DNA of 64,000 nucleotides, taken from contig JANPPC010000019.1 of assembly GCA_031428275.1 (NCBI GenBank), positions 1 to 64,000 on the forward strand, written 5' to 3'. The notes under the pieces are model-generated. The model saw nothing but the letters and a program-made list of their open reading frames with translations, had not been told where the DNA came from and did no database searches. Position 1 is the stretch's first letter. The number at the start of each line of letters is the position of its first letter. Shown piece after piece: positions 9,416 to 18,805 of this stretch. The position numbers and the translations under genes are program-made. This DNA comes from Pseudobdellovibrio sp031428275. Its GTDB lineage: Bacteria; Bdellovibrionota; Bdellovibrionia; Bdellovibrionales; Bdellovibrionaceae.

Positions 9416-10345
9416 ATGAATGAAAAGCACGTACCTGTTTTACTAAATGAAGTTCTTGAATCTTTTGCCGAACTTCGGTCAAACGAGCAGATGGTCTATT
9501 TCGACGGTACTTATGGGCGCGGCGGGCATTTTCGTGAAATTTTTAATAAATATCGTCCTTACCTAGCCATCTTAACTGATCAAGATATTTCGGCCATTTC
9601 GCAGGCCAATCAAGATTGGAAAAGCGAAATTGCTGAAGGCAAAGTAAAAGTATTTCACGAGAATTTTGCTGAGTTTTCTGAGAAAAATCAGCAAAAATTA
9701 GACATGGTTTTGTTAGATTTGGGCGTAAGTTCTCCGCAATTAGATCAACCGGATCGCGGTTTTAGTTTTAATAAAGATGGCCCCTTAGATATGCGCATGA
9801 ATCAAAATGCAAAGTTAACCGCGGCACAAATCATAAATGAATTTGACGCCGAAGACTTGATTGAAATTTTTAAATCCTACGGCGAAATTTATACTTCGGC
9901 GCGTGTCGTGCGCGCGGTGGTGAATGATCGTGTGACTAAACCTTTTGAAACGACATTACAATTAGCGCAACTGATTGAGAGAGTCGATGGTTGGCAAAAA
10001 AAAGGTTTTCATCCAGCGACTCAGTATTTTATGGCCTTACGTCTAGTGGTGAACCGTGAACTTCAAGTTATCGAAACCGCCGTACCACTGTTGATTGATC
10101 AATTGCAAGACGGAGGTCGGTTAAGCGTGATTACTTTTCATTCGCTTGAAGATCGACTGATTAAAAATTTATTTAAGGACTCAGAGCTAGGTTTTCTCGT
10201 AAATAAAAAAGTAATTGTACCCACAGATGAAGAATGTAAAATAAATCCTAGGGCACGCAGTGCAAAGCTCAGAATTTTTCAAAAAGGCAAGATGCCTGAG
10301 AAGCCTGACAAATTTGCCGTACGTCGCGCCCTGCGCGGCCAATAA
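9416..10345 (+). CDS. rsmH: 16S rRNA (cytosine1402-N4)-methyltransferase RsmH (MraW)
   Basis: A 309-residue SAM-dependent enzyme that methylates C1402 of 16S rRNA; usually the second gene of the dcw cluster. The SAM site FDGTYGRGGH is at residues 29-38, followed by LLDLGVSSPQLDQPDRGFSF and the C-terminal FHSLEDRLIKNLF. I chose the ATG at 9416: a GAGGA ends ten bases upstream, while the in-frame TTG at 9407 is only one base from it. First gene of the cluster here; no mraZ lies upstream, the neighbour being an unrelated divergent gene. Confidence 0.97.
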   Translation: MNEKHVPVLLNEVLESFAELRSNEQMVYFDGTYGRGGHFREIFNKYRPYLAILTDQDISAISQANQDWKSEIAEGKVKVFHENFAEFSEKNQQKLDMVLLDLGVSSPQLDQPDRGFSFNKDGPLDMRMNQNAKLTAAQIINEFDAEDLIEIFKSYGEIYTSARVVRAVVNDRVTKPFETTLQLAQLIERVDGWQKKGFHPATQYFMALRLVVNRELQVIETAVPLLIDQLQDGGRLSVITFHSLEDRLIKNLFKDSELGFLVNKKVIVPTDEECKINPRARSAKLRIFQKGKMPEKPDKFAVRRALRGQ

Positions 10346-10348
10346 ATT

Positions 10349-10370
10349 GACGTTATCAGGATGATACGTC
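10349..10370 (+). other. Hairpin between rsmH and ftsL
   Basis: GACG-T-TATCA and TGATA-CGTC form a nine-pair stem with one bulged T and a three-base GGA loop, starting four bases after the rsmH stop. No T-run follows, so it is not a standard terminator; it may be a processing or mRNA-stability element. Confidence 0.4.
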
Positions 10371-10403
10371 GTTGAAGCGAAAATTAAACTAACGAGGTCA
10401 AGG

Positions 10404-10709
10404 ATGAGCTCCGGTCAGATGCAACAGTTAAGGCCCTTTCTAAGTTTGTTATTTGTTATTTGCACGCTACTAGGTTTGGTTTTTATTAAGATGGAAGAAC
10501 GCCGCGTTTCTTACGTGGTTTTAAAGCTGACAAAAGAGCATAAGCGGGCGATTGAAATGAAACGGCAAAAAGAAATTTCATTAGCCAAGTTAACTCGCCC
10601 CCAATTACTTGAAAATTTAGCGACTCAAAGGGCTACTTTGAAGCGCGTGACTCCGTCTCAAATTATTCATTTAACTCCGACACAAGCTATAGCGAGGACC
10701 GGTCCTTGA
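10404..10709 (+). CDS. ftsL: FtsL-like cell division protein
   Basis: A 101-residue small bitopic protein: short cytoplasmic N-terminus, one membrane helix at residues 11-28 (PFLSLLFVICTLLGLVFI), then a Lys/Glu-rich coiled-coil-like periplasmic segment with heptad-like spacing of Leu and Ile. Sequence is poorly conserved in this family, so the call rests on topology, size and its place between rsmH and ftsI, where FtsL is expected. It would join FtsQ and FtsB in activating FtsWI at the septum. GAGGTCAAGG precedes the ATG. Its TGA overlaps the probable TTG start of ftsI. Confidence 0.82.
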   Translation: MSSGQMQQLRPFLSLLFVICTLLGLVFIKMEERRVSYVVLKLTKEHKRAIEMKRQKEISLAKLTRPQLLENLATQRATLKRVTPSQIIHLTPTQAIARTGP

Positions 10710-12669
10710 AGTCAAAGTTGTAACGTTATTTATCGGCGTCTGTTTTCTATGGTCTTTACTTATCTTTCGCGCGGCGTACTTGCAGTTCTTACCGCACGAA
10801 AAATTAAATAACTTACAAGCTAGACAATTTCAAACTGTCATTACGCTGCCGGCCCGCCGCGGTTCAATTTTTGATCGAAACGGGAAAGAATTAGCAATGT
10901 CGTCTCCGGCGTATTCGCTTTATGCTGACCCCAAAATTATTGAAAATAAAAAGCAAGTCGCAAAAAAATTGGCCCAGCTGACGAACGGCAACTACAAAGA
11001 CATCTATTTTAAGATGAAAGACAGTTCAAAACGCTTCGTATGGTTAGACCGTATCATCTCGGCATCGACTGCCGAAGAAATTCGCGAAATGAAAGTACGC
11101 GGTTTAGGTTTAGTCGAAGAGTGGAAGCGGGTTTACCCGAATGATAGTTTACTTTCTTCAACGATTGGGTTTGTCGGTAAAGAAGGGCAAGCGCTTGAAG
11201 GTATCGAGCTTTTTCACGACGGCGTCTTAAAAGGCGAAAAGAAGAAAGTAAGCCTGCGCCGCGATGCCCGCGGAAGACCGCTAATTCAAGACGGTTTGTT
11301 ATTTACAGAAACTCCTCAAGGTAAAGAAATGAAATTAACAGTTGATGCCGATCTTCAATATTTTATTGAAGCAGAAATGGCCTCAACGATAAAAAAGTAC
11401 CAAGCTGACGGCGGTTGGGTTGTGGTACTAGATGCGAAGACGTCTGCCATTCGCGCCATGTCTAGTTTACCAACTTTCGACGCCAATAAGCCCGGCGCAT
11501 CGTCTTCAACGGTTCGTCGTAACCGCTGTGTGACCGATACTTTTGAACCGGGAAGTACTTTAAAAACTTTCGTTATTGCCGACGCGATCGAGCGCACCGT
11601 GATCAAACCTACAACAAAAATCTTTTGTGAAAATGGTGCCTTTCGGTTAGGAAAACGAGTCATCCACGAGGCTGAAAAAGATCATGCGCAAGGTACGATT
11701 TCGGTCACTGAAGTTTTGGCTTTATCTTCTAATATTGGTACTTCTAAAATTGCCCTGATGCTAGGTGATCAAAAATTAAAAGATGGATTAAGTGCTTTTG
11801 GTTTTGGTCAGAAGCTAGGTGTTGATTTGCCAGGTGAAGCTAAAGGTATTACCGTTTCGCTTCCTTGGAAAGATCACTTATTGGCGAATGTCTCATTCGG
11901 CCAAGGTATAACGACTTCCCCGCTACAAATAGCCAATGCCTACGCGGCGATCGCGAATGGCGGAATTTTGAATCAACCTTACATCGTTGAAAGTGTAACA
12001 GATGTAGAAACAAATGAAACAATCACAACCCAACCCAAAGAAATTCGCCGAGTTATTTCCGCCGAGACAGCCGCGCAGATGCGTCTGATGCTTGCCGAAG
12101 TTACGGGTGACAAGGGGACCGGTCAGAATGCACGGGTCGCCGGATACATCGTCGGCGGTAAAACTGGAACTGCGCAAAAAGTTAAGACTTCTGGCCGCGG
12201 CTACATGCAGGGTGGTTATATAGCCAGCTTTTCAGGTTTTATTCCGGCTAATGATCCACAATTAGTTATTTTTGTTGGAATCGATCATCCGCGGAAAGGT
12301 TATTACGGCGCGCAGGTGGCAGCCCCGTTGTTTTCAAAGATTGCGTCTTATGCCGTTCGTAGAGACGGAGTTGCACCAGAGATATTAACTGAAAAGAATT
12401 CAACTCGTGTGAAGCCGTTTAGCATCGTACAAAAATCTTTTACTGAAGATAAGAAAATTAATTTAGACGATTCGGGTGCTGAAAAGGCAACAGAATTGGC
12501 TGGGTCGGCCCCGCAATTAAAATCATTAACGATGCGCGAAGTTTTAGCCAGAGCAGCTGATCAAAAGATTGAAGTTAAATTTGTTGGTGCGGGAAGAGTA
12601 GAGTCAACTTGGCCCGAAGCCGGAGATGAGCTACCATCAGATCGTCACATGACCGTTTTTATGAAGTAA
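10706..12669 (+). CDS. ftsI: Septal peptidoglycan transpeptidase FtsI (PBP3) with PASTA tail; apparent one-base deletion near the start
   Basis: Class B penicillin-binding protein that cross-links septal peptidoglycan. The frame open to 12669 holds the SxxK motif STLK (codon at about 11554), SSN in LSSNIGTSK, KTG in GGKTGTAQ and a C-terminal PASTA domain of about 60 residues, a trait of SpoVD-like FtsI proteins. The membrane anchor (GVCFLWSLLIFRAAYLQ, 10735-10785) is in this frame, but the frame is open only back to 10693 and offers no ATG, GTG or TTG before 10780, which lies after the anchor. A TTG at 10706, overlapping the ftsL TGA, reads LKSK in the neighbouring frame. One missing base near 10714-10717 would join the two into a 654-residue protein starting MKSKVVTLF. 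Likely a sequence error or recent mutation in an essential gene. Confidence 0.88.
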
Positions 12670-12676
12670 GGAATCT

Positions 12677-13471
12677 TTAGCTACTGGCGCTTGAATACTG
12701 GCGTAAACAATATCTCCAGTATTTCTTCAAAAAGAAAAATAATATAAACGGTAAAACGATGGCCCAAGCAATCATCCAGTACTGGGTGGGTTCAAGTAAA
12801 ATTCGCGCGGGAATTGATGCAACCATTGCAAACGGAATGACGAAAATTAAAATAATACGCAAAAAACCTGAATAAATCGCGTCGGGGCGAAGACCCAAAC
12901 GAAATAATGAAAACCAAACATACTGTAAAAAATCGGCGCGCGTAAATAAGATCGCCGTGCAGTTTAAGGCAAAGCGCCCGCAGAAAATAACTGAAAGCCC
13001 GGCCGGCACTAAAAAGATCAGCCATAACAATCGAAACCAGTTAAAATCAGGCAGCTGCGCTAAAGCCCAAATGCAGCCAGCCGCCGTAATGAAAAAACAC
13101 GGGACGTGCGAAATTGAAATGCGCTGCGAGCTTAGCATAAACATCGAATCAATGGGCTTCATCAGAAGCAGGTCAAGTGTACCCTTACGAACGTTATCGG
13201 TAAAAGCTAGAAAATTTTGGTCCCACAGAATCATGTAGATTGAATCGACGAATAAAACTAAAAAGATGAAAACACGCATTTGGTTGATATCCCATTCGCC
13301 AATAATATTAGTATGTCGATATAATACTTCAAATAAAATAAGTTGCGACGAATACCAAACAAATTCAGCCACAATCAAAAATACGAAATTTAGGCGATAT
13401 TCAATATCGGCTGCAAAGCTGGCTTTAAAAAATGCTTTGTAAATTCCTGCGTACTTGAAGAACTTATTCAC
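12677..13471 (-). CDS. ABC-2 type exporter permease (second permease)
   Basis: A 264-residue polytopic protein with about six membrane helices, matching the paired permeases of ABC exporters of the COG3694/DUF990 type (family assignment from overall pattern). The start is a GTG at 13471 overlapping the stop of the preceding permease by four bases (GTGA). The C-terminus ends seven bases from the ftsI stop, tail to tail. Third gene of the minus-strand operon ATPase-permease-permease that interrupts the dcw cluster. Substrate unknown. Confidence 0.83.
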   Translation of the reverse strand: MNKFFKYAGIYKAFFKASFAADIEYRLNFVFLIVAEFVWYSSQLILFEVLYRHTNIIGEWDINQMRVFIFLVLFVDSIYMILWDQNFLAFTDNVRKGTLDLLLMKPIDSMFMLSSQRISISHVPCFFITAAGCIWALAQLPDFNWFRLLWLIFLVPAGLSVIFCGRFALNCTAILFTRADFLQYVWFSLFRLGLRPDAIYSGFLRIILIFVIPFAMVASIPARILLEPTQYWMIAWAIVLPFILFFFLKKYWRYCLRQYSSASS

Positions 13472-14286
13472 GCGCCCGTCCCGGTGTATTGTCGAACTCC
13501 ACGCTTCCAGAATACGATCGAAAATAAACCTAAAATAGTAATCGCCCAGGTCACGTTAGAGAAACCAGTCTTAAGCAATTCAAAATCTCCACGGCCCGAA
13601 ATATAGGCCAGCGGGATGTAAACTCCGGAAGAGAACGGAAGAAATAAAAATAATTTCTCAAGCATTTTAGGCATTAAATCGATAGGTACTAATTCACCGC
13701 TTAAAAGCATCAAAGTAAGATTTTTAAGAATGGTGAAAGACCGAACGCGAGTTAAATAAAAACCTAAAATTGAAACTAAAAAGCTCATGATGTGAACCAG
13801 AATTAAATAGTATGTTACTAATAGTAATGCAAGTGGCAAGCGTTCATAATGTATAGGTAGTTTAAAATAAATACTAACGGCCACCGGGACCATCATTGAA
13901 AAAATGGTGGTGATCAGTTTGTAACCCATCATTTGACTAAGATAATATTCGAAAAAGCTAAGTGGGCGGCTAAGAATTGTGTTAATCGAACCCGTGGCAA
14001 CTTCTTCGGCCATCATTGATTCGTACATCCAGCTAATTGTTATGCGTCCTAGAAAAGGTGCCCATACCGCGTAAGCTAAATACGATTCGCGATCAAACCC
14101 GCCGATTTGGCCGGACTGCGCTGTTTTGAAAATCGCTAACCACAAAAGAACTTCAATCCCCACCGTTAAGATGGGTTGAATAAATGCATCAATGATGAAA
14201 TTAAATCTGTACTCGAGATTGGTGACGATCCCCAACTTAGCGAGTGCTAGATTCCTTCGCCAAAAAGCTGTGAATGACGTCCTCAA
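13468..14286 (-). CDS. ABC-2 type exporter permease (first permease)
   Basis: A 272-residue membrane protein with about six helices and the substituted-AEEVATGSINTILSRPLSFFEYYL loop seen in ABC-2 permeases of the COG4587 type. Two TTG codons are possible starts: the one at 14286 lies six bases after GAAGAGG, while the one at 14292 abuts it, so 14286 is preferred. The gene overlaps the end of the ATPase gene by about 50 bases, an unusually long overlap that implies tight coupling. Forms the membrane channel together with the downstream permease; substrate unknown. Confidence 0.84.
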   Translation of the reverse strand: MRTSFTAFWRRNLALAKLGIVTNLEYRFNFIIDAFIQPILTVGIEVLLWLAIFKTAQSGQIGGFDRESYLAYAVWAPFLGRITISWMYESMMAEEVATGSINTILSRPLSFFEYYLSQMMGYKLITTIFSMMVPVAVSIYFKLPIHYERLPLALLLVTYYLILVHIMSFLVSILGFYLTRVRSFTILKNLTLMLLSGELVPIDLMPKMLEKLFLFLPFSSGVYIPLAYISGRGDFELLKTGFSNVTWAITILGLFSIVFWKRGVRQYTGTGA

Positions 14287-15178
14287 AATCAACCTCTTCT
14301 ACCTTGATATCTGTCACTTCTCCGGCTGCGGTCATTTCGGCCAAAACCATCGGAAGTTCTTGTGAATTAAATAGTTTTTCTTTCTCTTCTGTCGAGTTCT
14401 TTAATCGGTAAATTAATTTCTTTTTTAAATCTGAAGTCGACATGAAGTGATCGACCGTTCCGTCGTAAACAATTTGCCCTTTCGAAATAAGCAGCAACTG
14501 ATCGGCCAGCTGGGCGATATCATCCATGTAATGCGAAGTTAAAATAATTGCTGGTTGAAACTCTTTAACGTAACCCTCTAAAAAGTCGCGGATCGCCGAC
14601 TGCGCAACGATATCTAGGCCAATGGTCGGTTCATCTAGAAATAGAACTTTCGGAGCATGAAGTAAAGAGCCGATGATTTCCATTTTCATGCGTTCGCCTA
14701 AACTTAAGCGGCGTAGCTGCGTATCAAGCACGTGGCTACAGTTTAACAAATGCGCTAATTCATTCACGCGTTTGCGTGCAACATTCGTATCAAGATCGTA
14801 AATTTTAGTCAGTAAAGAGTAACTATCGCGCGGGGTTATATCCCACCACAATTGGTTTTTTTGGCCCAGTAAAATACTGATCTGGCGTAAGAAGTCGTTA
14901 TTACGGTCCCAAGGTTTATGGCCTAAAACGGTGGCCGTGCCGCTTGTGGGAAAGATCAAGCCTGATAAGATTTTAAGTAAAGTCGTTTTGCCGGCTCCGT
15001 TAGAACCGACTAAGCCAACGATCTTTCCTGGTTCGATTTTTAGGGTCGCGCTTTTTAAAGCGACTTTTTCAACGTATTCGCGGTTATAAAAACCTTTTAA
15101 AGAATTAAGAATTCCTTCTTTTTTAGAATAAGTTTTGTAAACCCGGCCTAAATTTTCAGTTTCGATTGCGTAGCTCAT
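14237..15178 (-). CDS. ABC transporter ATP-binding protein
   Basis: A 313-residue ATPase. Walker A is GSNGAGKTT (residues 58-66), the signature is LSLGERMKMEIIGSLL, Walker B KVLFLDEPTIGLD, and the H-loop is in ILTSHYMDDI. A 25-residue N-terminal stretch before the core (RVYKTYSKKEGILNSLKGFY) and a C-terminal extension after residue 230 fit the COG4586-type ATPases that pair with two ABC-2 permeases; members of that group export organic compounds such as viologens in cyanobacteria (family knowledge, moderate certainty). It starts two bases after the esterase stop, so esterase and transporter are one operon. Confidence 0.92.
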   Translation of the reverse strand: MSYAIETENLGRVYKTYSKKEGILNSLKGFYNREYVEKVALKSATLKIEPGKIVGLVGSNGAGKTTLLKILSGLIFPTSGTATVLGHKPWDRNNDFLRQISILLGQKNQLWWDITPRDSYSLLTKIYDLDTNVARKRVNELAHLLNCSHVLDTQLRRLSLGERMKMEIIGSLLHAPKVLFLDEPTIGLDIVAQSAIRDFLEGYVKEFQPAIILTSHYMDDIAQLADQLLLISKGQIVYDGTVDHFMSTSDLKKKLIYRLKNSTEEKEKLFNSQELPMVLAEMTAAGEVTDIKVEEVDFEDVIHSFLAKESSTR

Positions 15179-15180
15179 GC

Positions 15181-15837
15181 TTACAATCTTTCTTCGATAT
15201 AAGTTTTCATTTTATTAATCACCGGCATCGGTATTTCGTGACCGCCACGAAAAGAAACAAAATTTGTTTTAACTTCATTATCTTCAAAAAACTTTTGTAA
15301 ACGGGCAGAACCCTTGTGTGGTAGCACTTGGTCAATTTCACCGTGCGACATTAAAATAGTTGAACCTTTGCGGTTCGGCACCGCAGCTTTCCATTCGGTT
15401 TCACTAAGTAGAGTTCCCGACAAACAAATAAGGCCCGCTGGAGCAGCCGGCGCTTTTAGAAAAACTTCGGTCGCTAACATGGCGCCTTGAGAAAAACCGC
15501 CAACGATGACATCCTTCCAATCAAATTTCATCGAAGCGAACATCTTCAGTGCTTTATCAACGGCGCTGTTCATTTCGGTTGGGCGATGTAAGGCCCAATC
15601 TCCGGGAAGGCTATTCATTTGCAGATTCCACCAGGCGCGGCCCGTTGAGCCGGGGCCGATGGGCACGGTTAAGTTGCCGTTCGGAAAAAGCCAGTTGCAA
15701 GGTTTTTTAAAGTTAAAAGAATCAACTAAACCAGCTAAATCTTGAGCGTCGGCGCCGTAGCCATGAAACATGACTACCCACTTGGCGTTAGGGTCATTGT
15801 ATACTTCAATAGCTTGTAAAGGTCCGGCTTGGCGCAT
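15181..15837 (-). CDS. Alpha/beta-hydrolase carboxylesterase/phospholipase
   Basis: A 218-residue serine esterase of the phospholipase/carboxylesterase (acyl-protein-thioesterase-like) family. The oxyanion block FHGYGADAQDL is at residues 24-34, the nucleophile is in GGFSQGAML, the acid Asp in MSHGEIDQVLP and the His in RGGHEIPMP, so the triad is complete. No signal peptide, so cytoplasmic. First gene of the minus-strand operon with the ABC exporter; it may process or detoxify the exported substrate (inference only). Divergent from murE with under 50 bp between them. Confidence 0.9.
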   Translation of the reverse strand: MRQAGPLQAIEVYNDPNAKWVVMFHGYGADAQDLAGLVDSFNFKKPCNWLFPNGNLTVPIGPGSTGRAWWNLQMNSLPGDWALHRPTEMNSAVDKALKMFASMKFDWKDVIVGGFSQGAMLATEVFLKAPAAPAGLICLSGTLLSETEWKAAVPNRKGSTILMSHGEIDQVLPHKGSARLQKFFEDNEVKTNFVSFRGGHEIPMPVINKMKTYIEERL

Positions 15838-15886
15838 GGGTTATCTTTCTTGTAAACTTTTAACTGAAATATTAAGCTGATTGCAC

Positions 15887-17389
15887 ATGAAACTCCATCA
15901 GTTATTTTCATTTTTCAGTTTGGATGCTCCGGATAATATGACCGACGGGCAGCAAAAGGCGTTACTCGAGCAAGAAGTATCGGGAATTTATTTTGATGCA
16001 CGACAAGTAAAGCCAGGTTCGGTGTTCGTTGCAATCAAAGGTACCGAAAAAGACGGTCACGATTACGTAAATGACGCTGTGAAAAATGGCGCGATTGCTA
16101 TCGTTGTTGAAAATAAAAGCACCGCCTTAAACAACGAATTATTTTTATTTGTTGAAGTGCCAGATACCCGTGAATTTTTAGATAGTTTGGCGGCAAGATA
16201 TTATAATTCTGCGTCGCAAGATTTATTTTGCATTGGCGTGACAGGTACAAACGGAAAAACTTCAATTACCTATATTCTTGAACACATACTAAACGAGAAT
16301 AATAAATTAACGGGCGTGATGGGTACAATTAACCACCGCGTTGGTGATAAAGTGTGGCATTCACAAATGACGACGCCAGATCCCGTCACTTTACAAGGTC
16401 GCTTGCGCGAATTTAAAGACCGCGGAGCCGTCTGTGCGGCTATGGAAGTTTCATCACATGCGCTTGCGCAAAAGCGAGTTGAAAGTGTTCACTTTAATAG
16501 CGTGATATTTACTAACTTAACGTTAGACCACCTTGATTATCATAAGACGATGCAAAATTATTTTCAGGCAAAGCAAAAGCTTTTCACAGATTTGATGTGG
16601 AGCTCGTGCAAAAAACCGAAGTTTGCAATTATCAACGTTGATGATAGCTACGGGCGAAAGTTGAAAGTCGCCGACGAAGTTATCACGTGGACTTACGGTC
16701 AAAGTGAAGCTGACTTTCAGTTTAAAATTTTAAATATGAGCTTCACCGAAACCGAATTCGAATTGAAAACTCCGCTCGAAAAATCGATCGTGAAAGTTCC
16801 GCTTAGTGGGTTGCATATGGTTTATAATATCGTAGCTAGTGCGGTCGCGGCTTTAGGTTGCGGAGTCAGTTTGGCGCAAACTTTTAAGTCTTTAAAAAAC
16901 TTCACCGGCGTCCCGGGCCGTTCACAAATTGTCGATATAAATCACGAAAAAACTGTATTTGTTGACTACGCGCATACTCCGGACGCCCTTGAAAATGTCT
17001 TGAAATCATTGAATGAGGTTCGTAAAACTTCAAAGTTAACGAATAAAATTATTACGGTCTTTGGCTGTGGCGGCGATCGTGATACATTGAAACGGCCTCT
17101 AATGGCCGAGATCGCTTGCCGGCTGAGTGACCAAATTTTTATAACGTCTGATAATCCGCGAACAGAAGACCCTTTGGCTATATTGCAACAGGTAGCCGCG
17201 GGTGTTCCAGCCGAATTTAAAAACTACAGTGTCGAAATTGATCGTGAAAGAGCAATTCAGTCTGCGATTCAATCTGCAAATGCAGGCGACGTTATTTTGA
17301 TTGCTGGAAAAGGGCATGAAGATTATCAAATTATCGGAACAGAAAAAAAGTATTTTAGCGATTTTGACGTAGCTAGGAAGTATTTATGA
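15887..17389 (+). CDS. murE: UDP-MurNAc-tripeptide synthetase MurE (meso-DAP type)
   Basis: A 500-residue Mur ligase that adds the third amino acid of the stem peptide. ATP loop GVTGTNGKTS at residues 117-126; the DNPR motif (DNPRTEDPLAIL, about residue 421) is the signature of enzymes that add meso-diaminopimelate, so the organism probably has DAP peptidoglycan. The ATG at 15887 is preferred over a TTG two codons upstream; neither has a clear Shine-Dalgarno. Its TGA overlaps the murF ATG (ATGA). First gene after the antisense exporter island, so it must have its own promoter in the 49-base gap. Confidence 0.96.
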   Translation: MKLHQLFSFFSLDAPDNMTDGQQKALLEQEVSGIYFDARQVKPGSVFVAIKGTEKDGHDYVNDAVKNGAIAIVVENKSTALNNELFLFVEVPDTREFLDSLAARYYNSASQDLFCIGVTGTNGKTSITYILEHILNENNKLTGVMGTINHRVGDKVWHSQMTTPDPVTLQGRLREFKDRGAVCAAMEVSSHALAQKRVESVHFNSVIFTNLTLDHLDYHKTMQNYFQAKQKLFTDLMWSSCKKPKFAIINVDDSYGRKLKVADEVITWTYGQSEADFQFKILNMSFTETEFELKTPLEKSIVKVPLSGLHMVYNIVASAVAALGCGVSLAQTFKSLKNFTGVPGRSQIVDINHEKTVFVDYAHTPDALENVLKSLNEVRKTSKLTNKIITVFGCGGDRDTLKRPLMAEIACRLSDQIFITSDNPRTEDPLAILQQVAAGVPAEFKNYSVEIDRERAIQSAIQSANAGDVILIAGKGHEDYQIIGTEKKYFSDFDVARKYL

Positions 17390-18804
17390 AGTGGCATCTA
17401 AACCTTATTGCCGAATGGACTGAGGGCAGTGTTCTTTCAACTTTTAAGACAGAATTTGCTGAGATCGGCACCGACACGCGCGCAGATTTAACGGGTAAAG
17501 TATTTATCGCATTAAAAGGCGATAGCTACGATGCCCATCATTATCTAGAGCAAGCGGTGCAAAACGGCGCGGCGGCTTTAATCGTGCACGAGCTTCCGCC
17601 AAAGTTTGAAAACTTGAAATCTAAAGTTTCAATTATTCTGGTTAAAGATACATTGCGTGCACTTCAAAACTTCGCGCATGGCTACCGAAAAATACTTCCG
17701 GTCAAAGTGATTGGCATAACCGGTTCAAACGGTAAAACCACGACTAAAGAGTTTACCGCACAAATCATTGGGGCCTATCGTAGAACGCACTACAGCCAAG
17801 GAAGTTTCAACAACCACTGGGGCGTTCCGCTGACTTTGCTGCAAATGCCGCTTGATACTGAATTTGCCGTCGTTGAAATGGGCATGAACCACGCCGGTGA
17901 AATCACTGAATTAGTTAAAATTGCCGAGCCAGATATCGTGGTCTGTACAATGGTCGGTACCGCGCACATCGAGTTTTTCGGAACTCAAAAAAATATCGCC
18001 TTGGCAAAAAGCGAAATTTATCTAGAGTCGGGCGAATACACGACCCGTATTTTTAATCAAGATCAAGAGCTGACTTACGATATGATGTATCCGTCTTCAC
18101 GAAAGCATCCATCGGCACGTATGTTAACTTTTTCGGCTTCGCACAATGAGGCCGATGTTTATTTTCGAATCGAAGAGCTTTCGATGCACGGAATGAAAAT
18201 CAGCGGCCTAATCGGTGGAGAAAAAGGCGAAGCGCAAATTCCGATTTTTGGGAAACAGAATTTAACAAACTTAATGGCGGCCGCGACAATTGCTCATGCC
18301 TGTAAGCTAAACCCCGAACAAATCTGGAAAGCCTTACCCCTTTGTAAAACGGCGTGGGGTCGTAATCAGTTTATTGAAACTGAAGTTGGCGCTGAGATTT
18401 TATTCGACGGATATAATGCCAACCCCGACAGCATGAAAGCACTTTTAGAAAATATACCTTTACTTAAAGTTAACGGTGCTAAGATCGGTGTATTTGGACA
18501 GATGAAAGAACTGGGCGTTGCCGCGCCCGAAGCTCACCAAGAACTAGGTAGGCACGCGGCAGAGGCTGACTTTAAGCAAATCTATTTTATTGGTGAGGAT
18601 CATCTGAATTTTTCTAAAGGTATTGCGCAATCAAATTTTAAGGGCGAAGTTTTTATTAAACCTGCTTTTGAAGATTCGTTAGGCGAAAAATTAAAAGCTT
18701 CAATCAAAAAGGGTGATATCGTTGTCGTTAAAGGCTCGCGCGGTGCCGGCACTGAACGTTTTGTCGAATACTGCTCGCCAGTCAATTGGTCTACGAAAAA
18801 GTAG
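17386..18804 (+). CDS. murF: UDP-MurNAc-tripeptide:D-Ala-D-Ala ligase MurF
   Basis: A 472-residue Mur ligase that attaches D-alanyl-D-alanine to finish the cytoplasmic UDP-MurNAc pentapeptide. ATP loop VIGITGSNGKTTTKEF at about residue 109, central EMGMNHAGEI, and the C-terminal block FDGYNANPDSMKALL are typical. Start overlaps the murE stop by four bases. Downstream, where mraY is expected, lies an inserted region of about 3.5 kb, and only one base separates the murF stop from the stop of an antisense pseudogene. Confidence 0.96.
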   Translation: MKWHLNLIAEWTEGSVLSTFKTEFAEIGTDTRADLTGKVFIALKGDSYDAHHYLEQAVQNGAAALIVHELPPKFENLKSKVSIILVKDTLRALQNFAHGYRKILPVKVIGITGSNGKTTTKEFTAQIIGAYRRTHYSQGSFNNHWGVPLTLLQMPLDTEFAVVEMGMNHAGEITELVKIAEPDIVVCTMVGTAHIEFFGTQKNIALAKSEIYLESGEYTTRIFNQDQELTYDMMYPSSRKHPSARMLTFSASHNEADVYFRIEELSMHGMKISGLIGGEKGEAQIPIFGKQNLTNLMAAATIAHACKLNPEQIWKALPLCKTAWGRNQFIETEVGAEILFDGYNANPDSMKALLENIPLLKVNGAKIGVFGQMKELGVAAPEAHQELGRHAAEADFKQIYFIGEDHLNFSKGIAQSNFKGEVFIKPAFEDSLGEKLKASIKKGDIVVVKGSRGAGTERFVEYCSPVNWSTKK

Positions 18805-18805
18805 T

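Noticed and set aside
10706..10720. Programmed -1 frameshift joining the TTG start to the ftsI frame
   Set aside because: No slippery heptamer of X_XXY_YYZ form is present; a missing base is the simpler reading.
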